Shown here: positions 37,581-47,320 of the stretch, one piece after another | How the letters are laid out: the number at the start of each line of letters is the position of its first letter | Position numbering within the stretch: position 1 is the stretch's first letter | Origin: CAZHTS01 sp964535315 | GTDB lineage: Bacteria; Chloroflexota; Anaerolineae; Anaerolineales; Anaerolineaceae | NCBI GenBank assembly: GCA_964535315.1 | Contig: CAZHTS010000011.1 | Span: 1-64,000 of the forward strand | Length of the DNA: 64,000 bases | Direction: 5' to 3' | The notes under the pieces: model-generated | Databases searched by the model: none | What the model saw: only the letters and a program-made list of their open reading frames with translations | What the model was told of the DNA's origin: nothing | Translations under genes and position numbers: made by a program

Positions 37581-38366
37581 TTTTTGTGTCAGGAAATCGA
37601 CCAGCGCCCGGTTAAAGAGATCCGACTGGTCGACCAAAACCGCGTGCCCGCCGTTGGGTATCACCACCCGGCGGGCCGCAGGTATTTTTTGCGCCAGTTC
37701 TTCCTGATTGGCCAACGCCACCGTGGTGTCCCGCTCGCCGCTGATCACCAATACCGGGCAGTTCACCGCCCTCAGGCGTTTACGCACGTCAAAGGCGCCC
37801 AGCGAGCGCATCGCCTGGCGATAGACGACCGGGTTGGCGTTCACAATCTGCTGGATCAACGTACGGCGCAGTTCCTCTTGCGCTGCTTCAGGAAAGATGC
37901 GCCAGGCGACCATGCTGGCCTGAGCTTCTACACCCTGTAGATTGGCCCGCAGCAAACGCCCCAGCAGGTACACCCACTCATCCAATCGTCGCGGGCGCAA
38001 ACAGGCAAACGTATTGACCAACACCAAACGCCGGCACAACGCCGGATAATCCAGCGCCAGTTGCAAGGCTATCGCCCCGCCCATCGAAATGCCGCACACC
38101 GCGCCGCCCTGCGGGGCAATCTGGCGCCAGTGTTCGGCCAACCGCGCCGCCACACCGGCAATACTCCAACGCCCCTGGGCAAAGGCGGATTGTCCAAAAC
38201 CGGGGATGTCTACTGCCAGCGGACGCAAACCGGCCGCGGCCAGAGCCGCAAATTGCAGCTGCCATGAACTGCCATCCGCCCCAAGGCCGTGTAACAGCAG
38301 CACCGTTTCTCCCCCCTGGGGATAAGGATCATAACAGTTGATTGCCGGTGAAGTTGACTGCGTCAT
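37575..38366 (-). CDS. Alpha/beta-hydrolase
   Basis: A 263-residue alpha/beta-fold hydrolase with the oxyanion region LLHGLGADGSSW, nucleophile elbow GISMGG (Ser), the acid in ISGERDTT and the catalytic His in NGGHAVLVD. Family members hydrolyse esters, lactones or C-C bonds (for example 3-oxoadipate enol-lactonase or MhpC-like), and the substrate cannot be told. It starts 12 bases after the alanine racemase stop, so the two are probably co-transcribed. Confidence 0.85.
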   Translation of the reverse strand: MTQSTSPAINCYDPYPQGGETVLLLHGLGADGSSWQLQFAALAAAGLRPLAVDIPGFGQSAFAQGRWSIAGVAARLAEHWRQIAPQGGAVCGISMGGAIALQLALDYPALCRRLVLVNTFACLRPRRLDEWVYLLGRLLRANLQGVEAQASMVAWRIFPEAAQEELRRTLIQQIVNANPVVYRQAMRSLGAFDVRKRLRAVNCPVLVISGERDTTVALANQEELAQKIPAARRVVIPNGGHAVLVDQSDLFNRALVDFLTQKL

Positions 38367-38378
38367 CGACAGGCTCGC

Positions 38379-39491
38379 CTAATCCCGGTAATACAGGCGC
38401 GGCACGCGCTGTGTCAGGATACTGGTAACATCCGCCTGTGAGGTATTCCAACGATTGGACAGATCCTCAATCTGAATCGACAAACCGTTCTGCTCGCCCA
38501 GCAACATGACCTCGGTGCCCATCGGGTAAGGAGCGGGCAGGCGCAGCATACACATATCGGCGCATACCCGCCCTACGACCGGCACGCGCCGTCCATCCAA
38601 CAACACCTCGTTGTTCGTCGAGCGCCGGAAGCCATCGGCGTACCCGACCGGCAGCACACCGATATATTCGTCCCCCTGAGTGTGATACGTCTGCCCATAA
38701 CTGACCCCCCACCCTGCCGGCAGCAAACGACAGGAGGCCAGTTGTGTCTTCCAGGTTAACACCCGGCGCAATTCGGGCGGGAACGGCAAATAATAGAACG
38801 GGCGGATGCCCACCAACACCGAGCCCACGCGCGCCATATTGAAACGAGAAGGTGGATAGCCCATGGCGGCGGCGGAGTTAGCGGTGTGCAGCCAGCGCGG
38901 GCGAATCCCGGCCGCGGCCAGCGTATCCACTGCCTGTTGAAAACGCTCCAGTTGTACCGGCGAAAGAGGATCGTTGGGCTCTGAGTCCACCATGGCAAAA
39001 TGGGTATACATACCCTCAATATCCACGTTGCGGTAACGTAACGCCTGCTGCGCCAGCGGCAGGGCGTTTTGCGCCAAAACCCCCAGGCGTCCCATGCCGC
39101 TATCGACCTTCAAATGCACCCGCACAGATTTTCCCAATTCACGGGCGCGCTGAGCGTATAGATCGGCTGTTTCGCTGCTATAGAGCGTCAGGGTTACGTT
39201 TGCCGCAATGGCTGCATCCACCTCGGCCGGCGTGACCATGCCAAATACCAGGATGGGCGCCTGAACGCCGGCCTGGCGCAGAGCAGCCGCCTCACAATAA
39301 CGCGCCACGGCCAGATAGGTGGCGCCCGCGGCCAGAATCGCCTTGCCGATCTCGATCGCCCCCATACCGTAAGCGTTGGCCTTGACGACGGCCATCATCG
39401 CCACACCGGTTTGCGCCAGCAAGGTACGTGTGTTGGCCTCCACGGCCGACAGATTGATTTCCAACCAGGTAGGATAAGGAGATTGGGTCAT
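38379..39491 (-). CDS. alr: Alanine racemase-family enzyme
   Basis: A 370-residue fold-type III PLP racemase. The PLP lysine lies in AVVKANAYGMGA near residue 36. The second catalytic base, Tyr, lies in GWGVSYGQTYH, and the C-terminal beta domain (GRVCADMCML) is complete. It normally makes D-alanine for peptidoglycan. However, it diverges from an amino acid transporter whose promoter region carries a GntR-type operator. A broader role as a racemase of the imported amino acid (as ornithine racemase in ornithine fermenters) is possible. The start has GAGGTG upstream. Confidence 0.88.
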   Translation of the reverse strand: MTQSPYPTWLEINLSAVEANTRTLLAQTGVAMMAVVKANAYGMGAIEIGKAILAAGATYLAVARYCEAAALRQAGVQAPILVFGMVTPAEVDAAIAANVTLTLYSSETADLYAQRARELGKSVRVHLKVDSGMGRLGVLAQNALPLAQQALRYRNVDIEGMYTHFAMVDSEPNDPLSPVQLERFQQAVDTLAAAGIRPRWLHTANSAAAMGYPPSRFNMARVGSVLVGIRPFYYLPFPPELRRVLTWKTQLASCRLLPAGWGVSYGQTYHTQGDEYIGVLPVGYADGFRRSTNNEVLLDGRRVPVVGRVCADMCMLRLPAPYPMGTEVMLLGEQNGLSIQIEDLSNRWNTSQADVTSILTQRVPRLYYRD

Positions 39492-39579
39492 TTGGGTTCA
39501 CCTCAAATCAAATGGTCTGGGATACCGCCAGGGAAAGAGCAATGCAAACATGCACACCCGAAACAGGACAGATGTCCAC

Positions 39580-39607
39580 TTGACATCTCTACAGCCATCA
39601 TTATAAT
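39580..39607 (+). promoter_or_regulatory. Consensus promoter of the amino acid transporter operon
   Basis: TTGACA (39580-39585) and TATAAT (39602-39607) are separated by 16 bases. Transcription would start near 39614, within the palindromic operator that follows, giving an untranslated leader of about 240 bases before the binding-protein gene. Confidence 0.8.
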
Positions 39608-39641
39608 ACGATATGTCGGATATAGTGTATCGTATATCGTA
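39607..39641. promoter_or_regulatory. Candidate GntR/FadR-type operator upstream of the transporter
   Basis: TACGATAT (39607-39614) is mirrored by ATATCGTA (39634-39641), and the right half contains TATCGTATATCGTA (39628-39641). A near copy differing only by two G-to-A changes lies downstream of the promoter of the GntR gene (44743-44756). The element covers the predicted transcription start, the usual place for repression. The divergent alanine racemase could be controlled from the same site. Confidence 0.65.
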
Positions 39642-39722
39642 CCCCAAAAATGCCCCCCATCACAGCCATCCACCCAGCCAACACCAACCGATACAAATCC
39701 TTTGGCACACAAGGAGGTGAAC

Positions 39723-39776
39723 ATGCTTTTGCGTTTGCCCAGGCCGGTTGAAGCGAAGAACGCCGACGGGCAATAA
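39723..39776 (+). CDS. Possible 17-residue leader peptide
   Basis: An ATG follows the ideal ribosome site AAGGAGGTGAAC and opens a frame of 17 codons, MLLRLPRPVEAKNADGQ, ending 75 bases before the binding-protein gene. The ribosome site is stronger than that of most genes here. It lies in the leader of the transporter mRNA, so it could be a regulatory leader peptide, an antisense-free small protein, or chance. There is no run of one amino acid that would point to classical attenuation. Confidence 0.35.
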   Translation: MLLRLPRPVEAKNADGQ

Positions 39777-39851
39777 ACAAACCATTCTTTCCGCTTTTAT
39801 TGTGACCCCACCCAATCGTTTAATTTCTTTGATAAAGGAGCACACCGCAAG

Positions 39852-41018
39852 ATGAAGACTCGATGGATTCTCAGCCTGGTATTGATCATGGTTTTGTTGA
39901 GCAGCCTGCTGGCGGCCTGCAAACCAGCCGAACCGCAGACCATTAAAATTGGTCACCTGGTCGCTTTGACCGGCCCGAGCGCCACCTGGGGGCAGTCCGA
40001 AGCCAACGCCCTGAAACTGGCCGTAGATAAGATCAATGCCGCCGGTGGCGTCAATGGCAAGAAAATCGAAGTCATCGCTTACGACAGCCGCGCCGACAAA
40101 CTTGAGGCCGTGAACGTTGTCAAGCGTATGGTCGAGCAGGACAAGGTTGTCGCCATCATTGGCCCCGGACAATCCGGCGTCGCCAACGCTGTGCGTGAGG
40201 TCAACAACTCGGCCAAGGTGCCGTTGATCGCCACCACCGCCACCAACCCGAAAGTAACCGTGGCAGACGATGGCTCCGTTGTGCCCTTTACCTTCCGTGT
40301 TTGCTTCATCGATCCCTTCCAGGGCACGGTAGCGGCGCAATTTGCGTTGAAAGATTTGCAGGCCAAGTCGGCCGCCACGTTGTACGATGTGGGCGACGAA
40401 TATTCGCAGTTCCTCAGCAAGTATTTTGTCGAAGCCTTTGAAAAGGGCGGCGGCAAAATCATCGCCGCCGAAGCCTTCCGCTCGGGCGAGCTCGACTTCC
40501 GCGCTCAGCTTGGCAAGATCAAAGAAGGCAACCCGGACGTGATCTTCATCCCCACCATGCAGAAAGAAGCCGCCCTGGCCGCCAAGCAGGCCCGTGACCT
40601 GGGCATCACCGCCACCTTGATCGGCGGCGATGGCTGGGGCAGCCCCGACATCTTCGAACTGGCCGGCCCCGCCATTGAAGGCGCTTACTTCGTCAACCTG
40701 GCCGCCCTCGAAGACCCCACCATCCAGGAATTCCTCAAGGAATACCGCGACAAGTTCGGCGCCGACCCCGTGCTGCCCAACCCGCTGATGTCCTACGACG
40801 CCATGATCTGGTTGGGTGACGCCCTCAAGCGCGCCGGCGGCACCGGCGACGGCGACGCCCTGCGCACCGCCCTGGAATCCACCAAGGATTTGCAGGTACT
40901 CACCGGCAAGCTGACCATCGATGCCACGACCCATAATCCGCTCAATAAGCCGGCTGTCATCCAGCAGTGCAAAGACGGCAAGTTCACCTACGTAAAAACG
41001 TTTGTAACCACCGATTAA
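39852..41018 (+). CDS. Branched-chain-type amino acid ABC transporter, binding lipoprotein
   Basis: A 388-residue periplasmic-type binding protein of the LivJ family. A lipoprotein signal ends in LLAAC (Cys near 22). The mature protein begins with IKIGHLVALTGPSATWGQS, and GPGQSGVANAVREV is the typical ligand-binding region. The family binds leucine/valine but also many other amino acids, amides and aromatic compounds. It is the first gene of the transporter operon and is followed by a stable hairpin that should raise its level over the permeases. TAAAGGAG precedes the start. Confidence 0.9.
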   Translation: MKTRWILSLVLIMVLLSSLLAACKPAEPQTIKIGHLVALTGPSATWGQSEANALKLAVDKINAAGGVNGKKIEVIAYDSRADKLEAVNVVKRMVEQDKVVAIIGPGQSGVANAVREVNNSAKVPLIATTATNPKVTVADDGSVVPFTFRVCFIDPFQGTVAAQFALKDLQAKSAATLYDVGDEYSQFLSKYFVEAFEKGGGKIIAAEAFRSGELDFRAQLGKIKEGNPDVIFIPTMQKEAALAAKQARDLGITATLIGGDGWGSPDIFELAGPAIEGAYFVNLAALEDPTIQEFLKEYRDKFGADPVLPNPLMSYDAMIWLGDALKRAGGTGDGDALRTALESTKDLQVLTGKLTIDATTHNPLNKPAVIQQCKDGKFTYVKTFVTTD

Positions 41019-41031
41019 TCTCTTGCAATTT

Positions 41032-41064
41032 ACGCTCCGGCAGGGTTGTCCCCTGCCGGAGCGT
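41032..41064 (+). terminator. 14-bp intercistronic hairpin after the binding-protein gene
   Basis: ACGCTCCGGCAGGG (41032-41045) pairs perfectly with 41051-41064 around a 5-base loop. No clear T-run follows, so it is more likely a partial terminator or an mRNA-end stabiliser, as seen after binding-protein genes in many ABC operons. The permease gene begins 54 bases later. Confidence 0.65.
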
Positions 41065-41117
41065 ATTATTCACCAGAGCCAATCATTCTGTAGCCTGTTT
41101 ATAGAGCGGAGGTTCAA

Positions 41118-42008
41118 TTGATCTTCCAAACCATCATCACCGGCTTATCGATCGGCAGTATCTATGCCCTTATGGCAGTAGGCTACTCGCTGGTCTTTTC
41201 GGTGCTCAATTTCTCCAACTTTGCCCATGGCGCGGTAATTACCCTGGGTGCCTACATCGCCTGGGCGATCATGGTGCAATATTTCAGCATTCCCTTTCTG
41301 CCTGCTCTGATCCTCTCCATGGTTGGCGCCGGGATTATCGCGTTCATTGTGGAACGCATCGCTTATAGCACCTTGCGACATCGTAGAGCCCCCTCTCTTT
41401 ATTTGATGATTAGCGCCATGGGTGTTGCCATCGCGCTGCAGAACGTATTATATGCCACCATCGGGGCCAAACTCTACGCTTTGCCGCCCGTTTTCGCCCA
41501 GGATAGCTTTACCCTGGGGAGCGCGGTCATCAGTAAAATGGATATTTTTGCGTTCGGCTTCTCCATCATCGCCATCGCACTACTGACCATTATCCTGAAT
41601 TACACCCGGGTTGGCATCGCCATTCGCGCCGCCTCGCACGACGCCGAGATGGTCTCGGTGCTGGGCATCAATCTGGATGTGCTGGTGGCAGTCCTGTTCC
41701 TGCTGGCCGGCGGGTTGGGCGGCATGGCCGGCGTATTCATGGGCGTCAAGTATATGGTCTACCCGAGCATGGGCTGGATCACCAACAAAGCCTACATCGG
41801 GGCGGTCATCGGCGGCCTGGGCAGTCTGCCCGGTGCGATCATCGGCGGTATTCTGCTGGGTCTGCTCGAATCGCTGGTTTCGGTCACCGTCATCGGCGGC
41901 GTCCCCCTGTCCACCTATCGGGATGTGTTCAGTTTCGGCATTCTCGCCCTCCTGCTGATCATCCGGCCCACCGGTTTGTTCGGCCGGCACGTAGAAGAGA
42001 AGCTCTAG
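41118..42008 (+). CDS. Branched-chain-type amino acid ABC transporter permease (LivH)
   Basis: A 296-residue permease with about eight membrane spans and the LivH hallmarks GLSIGSIYALMAVGYSLVFS at the start and SHDAEMVSVLGIN in the EAA-like loop. The start is a TTG (41118) with GGAGG six bases upstream; no ATG fits. It works with the binding protein, the LivM-LivG fusion and LivF in importing an amino acid or related compound. Confidence 0.92.
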   Translation: MIFQTIITGLSIGSIYALMAVGYSLVFSVLNFSNFAHGAVITLGAYIAWAIMVQYFSIPFLPALILSMVGAGIIAFIVERIAYSTLRHRRAPSLYLMISAMGVAIALQNVLYATIGAKLYALPPVFAQDSFTLGSAVISKMDIFAFGFSIIAIALLTIILNYTRVGIAIRAASHDAEMVSVLGINLDVLVAVLFLLAGGLGGMAGVFMGVKYMVYPSMGWITNKAYIGAVIGGLGSLPGAIIGGILLGLLESLVSVTVIGGVPLSTYRDVFSFGILALLLIIRPTGLFGRHVEEKL

Positions 42009-42019
42009 GAGCGCACGCC

Positions 42020-43934
42020 ATGGCATATGCAGAAGCAATTTTTACCAACGCGGCAATCTACATCATCGCCACCATCGGTCTGGCCATCTTCACCGGCTAC
42101 ACCGGCCTGTTCAGCCTCGGCCATGCCGCTTTCATGGCCATCGGCGGTTACACCGCCGCCATCCTGACCTATTTCTTGCACTGGCCGCTGGTGCCGGCCC
42201 TGATCGCCGGCATGATCGTCTCCGTGCTGGTCAGCCTGATCATCGGCTACCCCACCCTGCGCGTCAAGCTGCGTTCGGATTATTTCGCCATCGCCACCCT
42301 GGGTTTTGGCGAAGCCGTCAAAGTGCTGCTTGAAAACCTGGAACTCACCCAGGGCGCCCGCGGTCTGCCCGGCATCGAGAAACTGGCCGACCCGATCAAC
42401 ACCGCCCTGTTCCTGATCCTGACCATCTGGCTGTGCCGTAATTTCTTGCGCAGCAATTTCGGCCGCAAGATCATCGCCATCGGGCAGGACCCTATCGCCG
42501 CTGAAATGATCGGCATCAAGCTGCTGCCCAACCAGATGCTCTCGCTGGCCATCAGCGCCGCATTTTCGGGGCTTTCCGGTGGGTTACTGGCGCACTACAT
42601 TACCTTTATCCAGCCCGCCATCTTCAACATGGACCTCTCCAGCCTGATCACCGCCGGTGTGGTCTGCGGCGGTATGGGCAGCCTGACCGGGCCGTTCGTG
42701 GCGGTGGCGTTGTTCATCGTCATTCCCGAACTGTTCCGCGGCCTGGCCCTGTGGCGCCTGGTGCTCTACGGCGTCTTGCTGGTCGTGATCATCAACTTCC
42801 GCCCCAAGGGTCTGTTTGGGCACGAAGAGATCAACCTGGACAATCTGCCCAAACTGTTCGTCATCATTGGCCTGACCACCGGCCTGACCATTGCTGCCAG
42901 TATCTACAACACCTACTGGGATTACTGGGGAAAGATCCCCTCGCTGCTGGCCGCCACCGCCGCCGCCGTGCTGACCTCGCTGGCGCTCAACTACCTGGGG
43001 CGCGGTCTCTCCAAAGCCCTCAAACCGGTCACCCCCCGCCTGAGCGCCGGATGGGACAAGATCTACCAGTCGGTCTTTGAGACTTTCAAGAACGTCTTCA
43101 CCCCGTTCAAGCGCCAGGCCGCTTATACTGTCCAACAGATGCAAACCGTTGCCAGCAAAACCGACAAACCGCTGTTGCAGGTCAAGAACCTCAAGAAGCG
43201 TTTCGGCGGCGTGGTGGCAGTGGGCGGGCTGGATTTCGAGGTCTACCCAGGAGAAATCTTTGGTCTGATCGGCCCCAATGGCTCGGGGAAGACCACCGTG
43301 TTTAACCTGATCAGCGGCGTCTACCCCATCGATGAAGGCAAAGTACTGTTCGACAACCGCGACATGACCGGCAAACACCCCACAGTCATCGTGCTGGGCG
43401 GCATCTCACGCACCTTCCAAAACATTCGCCTGTTTGGCAGCATGACCGTGTTGGAGAACGTCCAGACGGCGTTGCACACCAGCAGCGACTACACCCTGGC
43501 CGAAGCCTTCATCCGCTGGCCGTGGTCGGTGCAACCCACCGAAGAACGGCTGCGTGCCAAGGCCTACGAACTGCTCCAGGTGGTTGGCCTGGAAGACCAG
43601 GCGGATCGGGTGGCCAACACCCTGCCGTATGGCCTGCAACGCAAACTGGAAATCGCCCGCGCCCTGGCGCTCAACCCCAAACTGCTCCTGCTAGACGAAC
43701 CCGCAGCCGGCATGAATCCAAAAGAATCGCAGGACCTGGTCGATTTGATCCGCCAGATCCACACCAAATATCAACTCACCATCATTCTGATCGAACATCA
43801 CATGGATGTAGTCATGAGCCTATGCGACCGCATCACCGTGCTCAACTTTGGCACCAAGATCGCCGAAGGCACGCCGGAAGAGATTCAGGAAAACCCGATG
43901 GTGTTGGAAGCTTATCTGGGAGACAAGGTGGATT

Positions 43935-43951
<17 letters not shown>
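42020..43951 (+). CDS. LivM permease fused to LivG ATPase
   Basis: A 643-residue fusion. Residues 1-265 are a LivM-type permease (GYTGLFSLGHAAFMAIGGY; LGFGEAVKVLLEN). Two further hydrophobic segments (about 275-335) and an amphipathic linker (335-385) follow. Residues 385-640 are a LivG-type ATPase: Walker A GPNGSGKTT, signature LPYGLQRKLEIARAL, Walker B LLLLDEPAAGMNP and the family C-terminus with IEHHMD. In most bacteria these are two genes. The frame is continuous. Its 3' end overlaps the LivF start by 17 bases. Confidence 0.92.
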
Positions 43952-44678
<727 letters not shown>

Positions 44679-44707
44679 AACTGGCCCGGGTTGCGGACAA
44701 AAAGTTC

Positions 44708-44736
44708 TTGACATTGGCTCTAAACGGGTATACAAT
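44708..44736 (+). promoter_or_regulatory. Consensus promoter of the GntR regulator-mutase operon
   Basis: TTGACA (44708-44713) and TACAAT (44731-44736) are 17 bases apart. The next gene start is at 44779. There is no other promoter-like pair between the regulator and the downstream enzymes, so this probably drives the whole operon through 50100. Confidence 0.8.
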
Positions 44737-44742
44737 AAAATA

Positions 44743-44756
44743 TATCATATATCATA
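44743..44756. promoter_or_regulatory. Candidate GntR autoregulatory operator
   Basis: TATCATATATCATA matches the 14-mer TATCGTATATCGTA in the transporter promoter region (39628-39641) at 12 of 14 positions. It lies directly downstream of the -10 element, so bound protein would block initiation. The shared motif links uptake and enzyme genes into one regulon. Confidence 0.6.
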
Positions 44757-44778
44757 TACGGCACACGATACAAACTCA

Positions 44779-45477
44779 ATGACCACACCGACCTTATCCC
44801 CTGTAAACTCCCCCGTCTCTCTGGAAAAGATCGCCTACGACGCAATCAAAGAGGCCATCCTCACCTTTCGCTTCAAGCCTGGAGAGAACCTGGTTGAGAA
44901 CGATCTGGCGCGGCAGCTCAGCATCAGCAAGACCCCCGTACGGGATGCGCTCTCACGCCTGGAAAAGGAAGGCTTCATCGTCAAGATTCCCTACAAGGGA
45001 TACTACATCACCGACATCTCACGCCAGTCAGTCATTGATATCTTTGAGATCCGTGCCGCCCTGGAAGGACTGGCCGTCCGTCTGGCGACGCCCTTGCTCG
45101 ACAAGAGCGATATCCAGCAGGCCCAGGAATTGATCGCACACCATCAGACTGCTGCCGAGGCTGACAACATCACAGACGCCTCCCGCCTCAACCGGGACTT
45201 CCACGACTTGTTGATCAGCCGGGCCGGCAACGAACGTCTCAGCCAGATCCTCTCCAATCTGGAAGATCACCTGCAACGCTACCGCACCCTGTCCAACTTC
45301 CAGGAAGGGCGCCTGACCAAATCGGTGGACGAACATGCCGAGATACTCGACGCCATCATCCACCAACAGGCCGAACAGGCCGAACAGGCCATTCGCGCTC
45401 ACATTCTCAGTGTATCCGAAGACCTGGCCGCTCAGAATTTCGACGAACTGGTCGAACGCATCCGGCAGCAAGGTTAA
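44779..45477 (+). CDS. GntR/FadR-family transcriptional regulator
   Basis: A 232-residue regulator. The N-terminal winged helix (about 20-80: YDAIKEAILTFRFKPGENLVENDLARQL, cited here by its features, then SISKTPVRDAL) and an all-helical FCD ligand-binding domain (about 90-220: IFEIRAALEGLAVRLA; a metal/ligand His-Asp set around LNRDFHDLLI) mark the FadR subgroup, which usually senses amino or organic acids. ATG 44779 is chosen because the upstream part of the frame crosses the promoter. It lies between the transporter and enzyme genes and probably represses both through the shared operator. Confidence 0.9.
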   Translation: MTTPTLSPVNSPVSLEKIAYDAIKEAILTFRFKPGENLVENDLARQLSISKTPVRDALSRLEKEGFIVKIPYKGYYITDISRQSVIDIFEIRAALEGLAVRLATPLLDKSDIQQAQELIAHHQTAAEADNITDASRLNRDFHDLLISRAGNERLSQILSNLEDHLQRYRTLSNFQEGRLTKSVDEHAEILDAIIHQQAEQAEQAIRAHILSVSEDLAAQNFDELVERIRQQG

Positions 45478-45517
45478 TCCGCAACCACAAGATGTACATC
45501 CAAGGAGACGAATAGAA

Positions 45518-46987
45518 ATGGCTAACAAGTTCAAATTCAAGTATCAGGTCTACAAGCATCTACAGGCCAACGCTCAGAATATCTATGCTGAAGCGCGCAA
45601 AGCAGCCGAAGAAATCGGCATCACCGGCGATTGGAAAGGCAACGTGGGCCTGACCGGTGCAGTATCGGGCTGTCATGGTCTGCTCGGCCGCGAGGTTGAG
45701 GCCGCCATGAATGACGTCGCCCGCAAAGTGTTGCCCAGCGCCGTACTGGACGAAAAAATCCGCGACATCGTCAAAGAATTCTACGGCGACGATTACGACG
45801 CCGCCCTGGTCAGCACCTGCGAAGCCGGTCTGAACGTCAGCTATGACGTGCTGTGCATGCCCCCCACGCTGGGCCGCGGCGACCCCTACCGCGCCCGCTA
45901 CGTCGCCCCCTACGAGCGCCACATGCACCACCAGGGCGCCTACGGTCGTCCCTTCCCGCCCAAGTACAAGGAAGTCAACGCCGAGCGCGGTGAAGCCGCC
46001 GGCGAGTACGGCGTCCAGGGCAAGCGCGCCTTCAATCTGGATACGGTCTTTGTACGGCCGGTGGGCGCCACGTACGAATGCCACGGCATCAAGTACAATC
46101 CGATCCCCAACATGCTGCACGTTGACGCCAAGGCGACCGTAGAGCACATGGCCGAGATCGCCAGCCGCCATGCCGACACGCTGGCCGGTTTCGCCTCGTT
46201 GGGCTATGACACCGCCGGTTACGGCTACGGCGACAAGGACGCCAACGGCGCTCCCCTGCTGCAGACCGGCATGGCCAAACTGGCTGCCCGCTACGACGTG
46301 CCCTATATCATCGACAACGCCTGGGGCGTTCCCTTCCTCGGCGCCGACATCCGCAAGGTGGGCTGCGATGTCATCATGTACTCGATGGACAAGGCCTCCG
46401 GCTCCCCCACCTGTGGTCTGCTGATCGGTAAGGAAGAACCCATGGTGTTGATTCGCCGCGCCCTCGGTATCCACGGCGCCCGCTATGGCACGCTCTCCTC
46501 GCACGGCAAGGCCGCCTACGTCGGTTTCGATCCCGGTAAGGAAGCCCTGGCCGGCGCATTGGCCGCCATGAACATCCTCAAGAATCACCCCGAAATCGCC
46601 AGCGAAGCCACCGAAGGGCTGTATCGCATCACCATGGAAGAGTTCGAGAGCCTGCCCGCCGCCCTGAAGAAGGGTTGGGCCATCTCGAAGTCCTTCAACA
46701 GCCTGGCGGTCGAACTCAACTACGCCGACAGCTGGAGCGACGGCGAAGCGGGTATCCCCATCTTCTCGATTGAAGACATGTACGCCGGCAGCCACATCCT
46801 GCAAAACTGCATGTCGCACATGGGCATGGTGCCCACCATCGCCTACGACGCCAACATCTTCGTCTCGAACGGCATCGGCAACATCGACGAAGAAGGCCGC
46901 CTGATCGAACAGCCCACCCGCATGTCGGTGCGCGCTATGTTCAAGGCCATCGAGATCATCTGCCGCTACGCAGGCATGTTGGACTAA
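45518..46987 (+). CDS. PLP-dependent fold-type I enzyme, SelA/DgaE-like
   Basis: A 489-residue protein. The stretch VPYIIDNAWGVPFLGADI followed by VIMYSMDKASGSPTCGLLIG is a typical PLP-binding aspartate and Schiff-base lysine arrangement of the SelA/DgaE group of fold-type I enzymes. The C-terminal half (GALAAMNILKNHPE) fits. Its exact reaction is not recognised; it could be a lyase, transaminase or C-C cleaving enzyme. Start 45518 is fixed by AAGGAGACG upstream, 41 bases after the regulator stop. Context with a cobalamin mutase-like protein and a diamino acid dehydrogenase suggests amino acid catabolism. Confidence 0.75.
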   Translation: MANKFKFKYQVYKHLQANAQNIYAEARKAAEEIGITGDWKGNVGLTGAVSGCHGLLGREVEAAMNDVARKVLPSAVLDEKIRDIVKEFYGDDYDAALVSTCEAGLNVSYDVLCMPPTLGRGDPYRARYVAPYERHMHHQGAYGRPFPPKYKEVNAERGEAAGEYGVQGKRAFNLDTVFVRPVGATYECHGIKYNPIPNMLHVDAKATVEHMAEIASRHADTLAGFASLGYDTAGYGYGDKDANGAPLLQTGMAKLAARYDVPYIIDNAWGVPFLGADIRKVGCDVIMYSMDKASGSPTCGLLIGKEEPMVLIRRALGIHGARYGTLSSHGKAAYVGFDPGKEALAGALAAMNILKNHPEIASEATEGLYRITMEEFESLPAALKKGWAISKSFNSLAVELNYADSWSDGEAGIPIFSIEDMYAGSHILQNCMSHMGMVPTIAYDANIFVSNGIGNIDEEGRLIEQPTRMSVRAMFKAIEIICRYAGMLD

Positions 46988-47023
46988 CCGCAGGGAATAC
47001 CTTCCCCACATTAAACAATCACG

Positions 47024-47055
47024 ACAGGGCGTCTCAAAAAATCGGGACGCCCTGT
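47024..47055 (+). terminator. Intercistronic hairpin after the PLP enzyme gene
   Basis: ACAGGGCGTC (47024-47033) pairs with GACGCCCTGT (47046-47055). The loop is A-rich and no T-run follows, so it more likely modulates mRNA stability or read-through than stops transcription. The 79-residue protein gene starts 26 bases later with its own AAGGAGG site. Confidence 0.55.
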
Positions 47056-47080
47056 CCATCAAGCGCACAAGGAGGCCCCC

Positions 47081-47320
47081 ATGCCCCGTGCAATGGATCA
47101 AGTGGTAGATGCAATCGATATCGAAACCTTCCTCTATTGCAAGAGTGAAGAGGAAGCCAAAGAGCTGGCTCAGGCGCTGGCGGCAGAGATGAATCTCCGC
47201 CACAGCGACATCGTTTTTCTGGAGCACCGCGGCTGGGGCGCACGAGTCCGCATTCGCACCTACATTCATCACCCCGGCGATCATTATCACTGGCTCGAAC
47301 CCCAAGGAGGTGAAGCATGA
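47081..47320 (+). CDS. 79-aa protein resembling the dimerisation domain of KamE/OraE aminomutases
   Basis: A 79-residue protein. Its core EEAKELAQALAAEMNLRHSD followed by RVRIRTYI resembles, from memory, the small alpha/beta dimerisation domain that precedes the cobalamin-binding domain in lysine 5,6-aminomutase beta subunit (KamE) and ornithine 4,5-aminomutase (OraE). There it reads roughly AAKQIALKMGLEEPSVV. Here it is a separate gene, joined to the next by an ATGA overlap, and so probably binds that protein. The His-rich C-terminus (HHPGDHYH) could hold a metal. AAGGAGG precedes the start. The family assignment is moderate; the gene itself is secure. Confidence 0.65.
   Translation: MPRAMDQVVDAIDIETFLYCKSEEEAKELAQALAAEMNLRHSDIVFLEHRGWGARVRIRTYIHHPGDHYHWLEPQGGEA

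Noticed and set aside
47081..47320. The 79-aa protein as OraS or OrtA
   Set aside because: Remembered OraS and OrtA sequences are different in length and pattern; the resemblance is to the KamE/OraE dimerisation domain instead.
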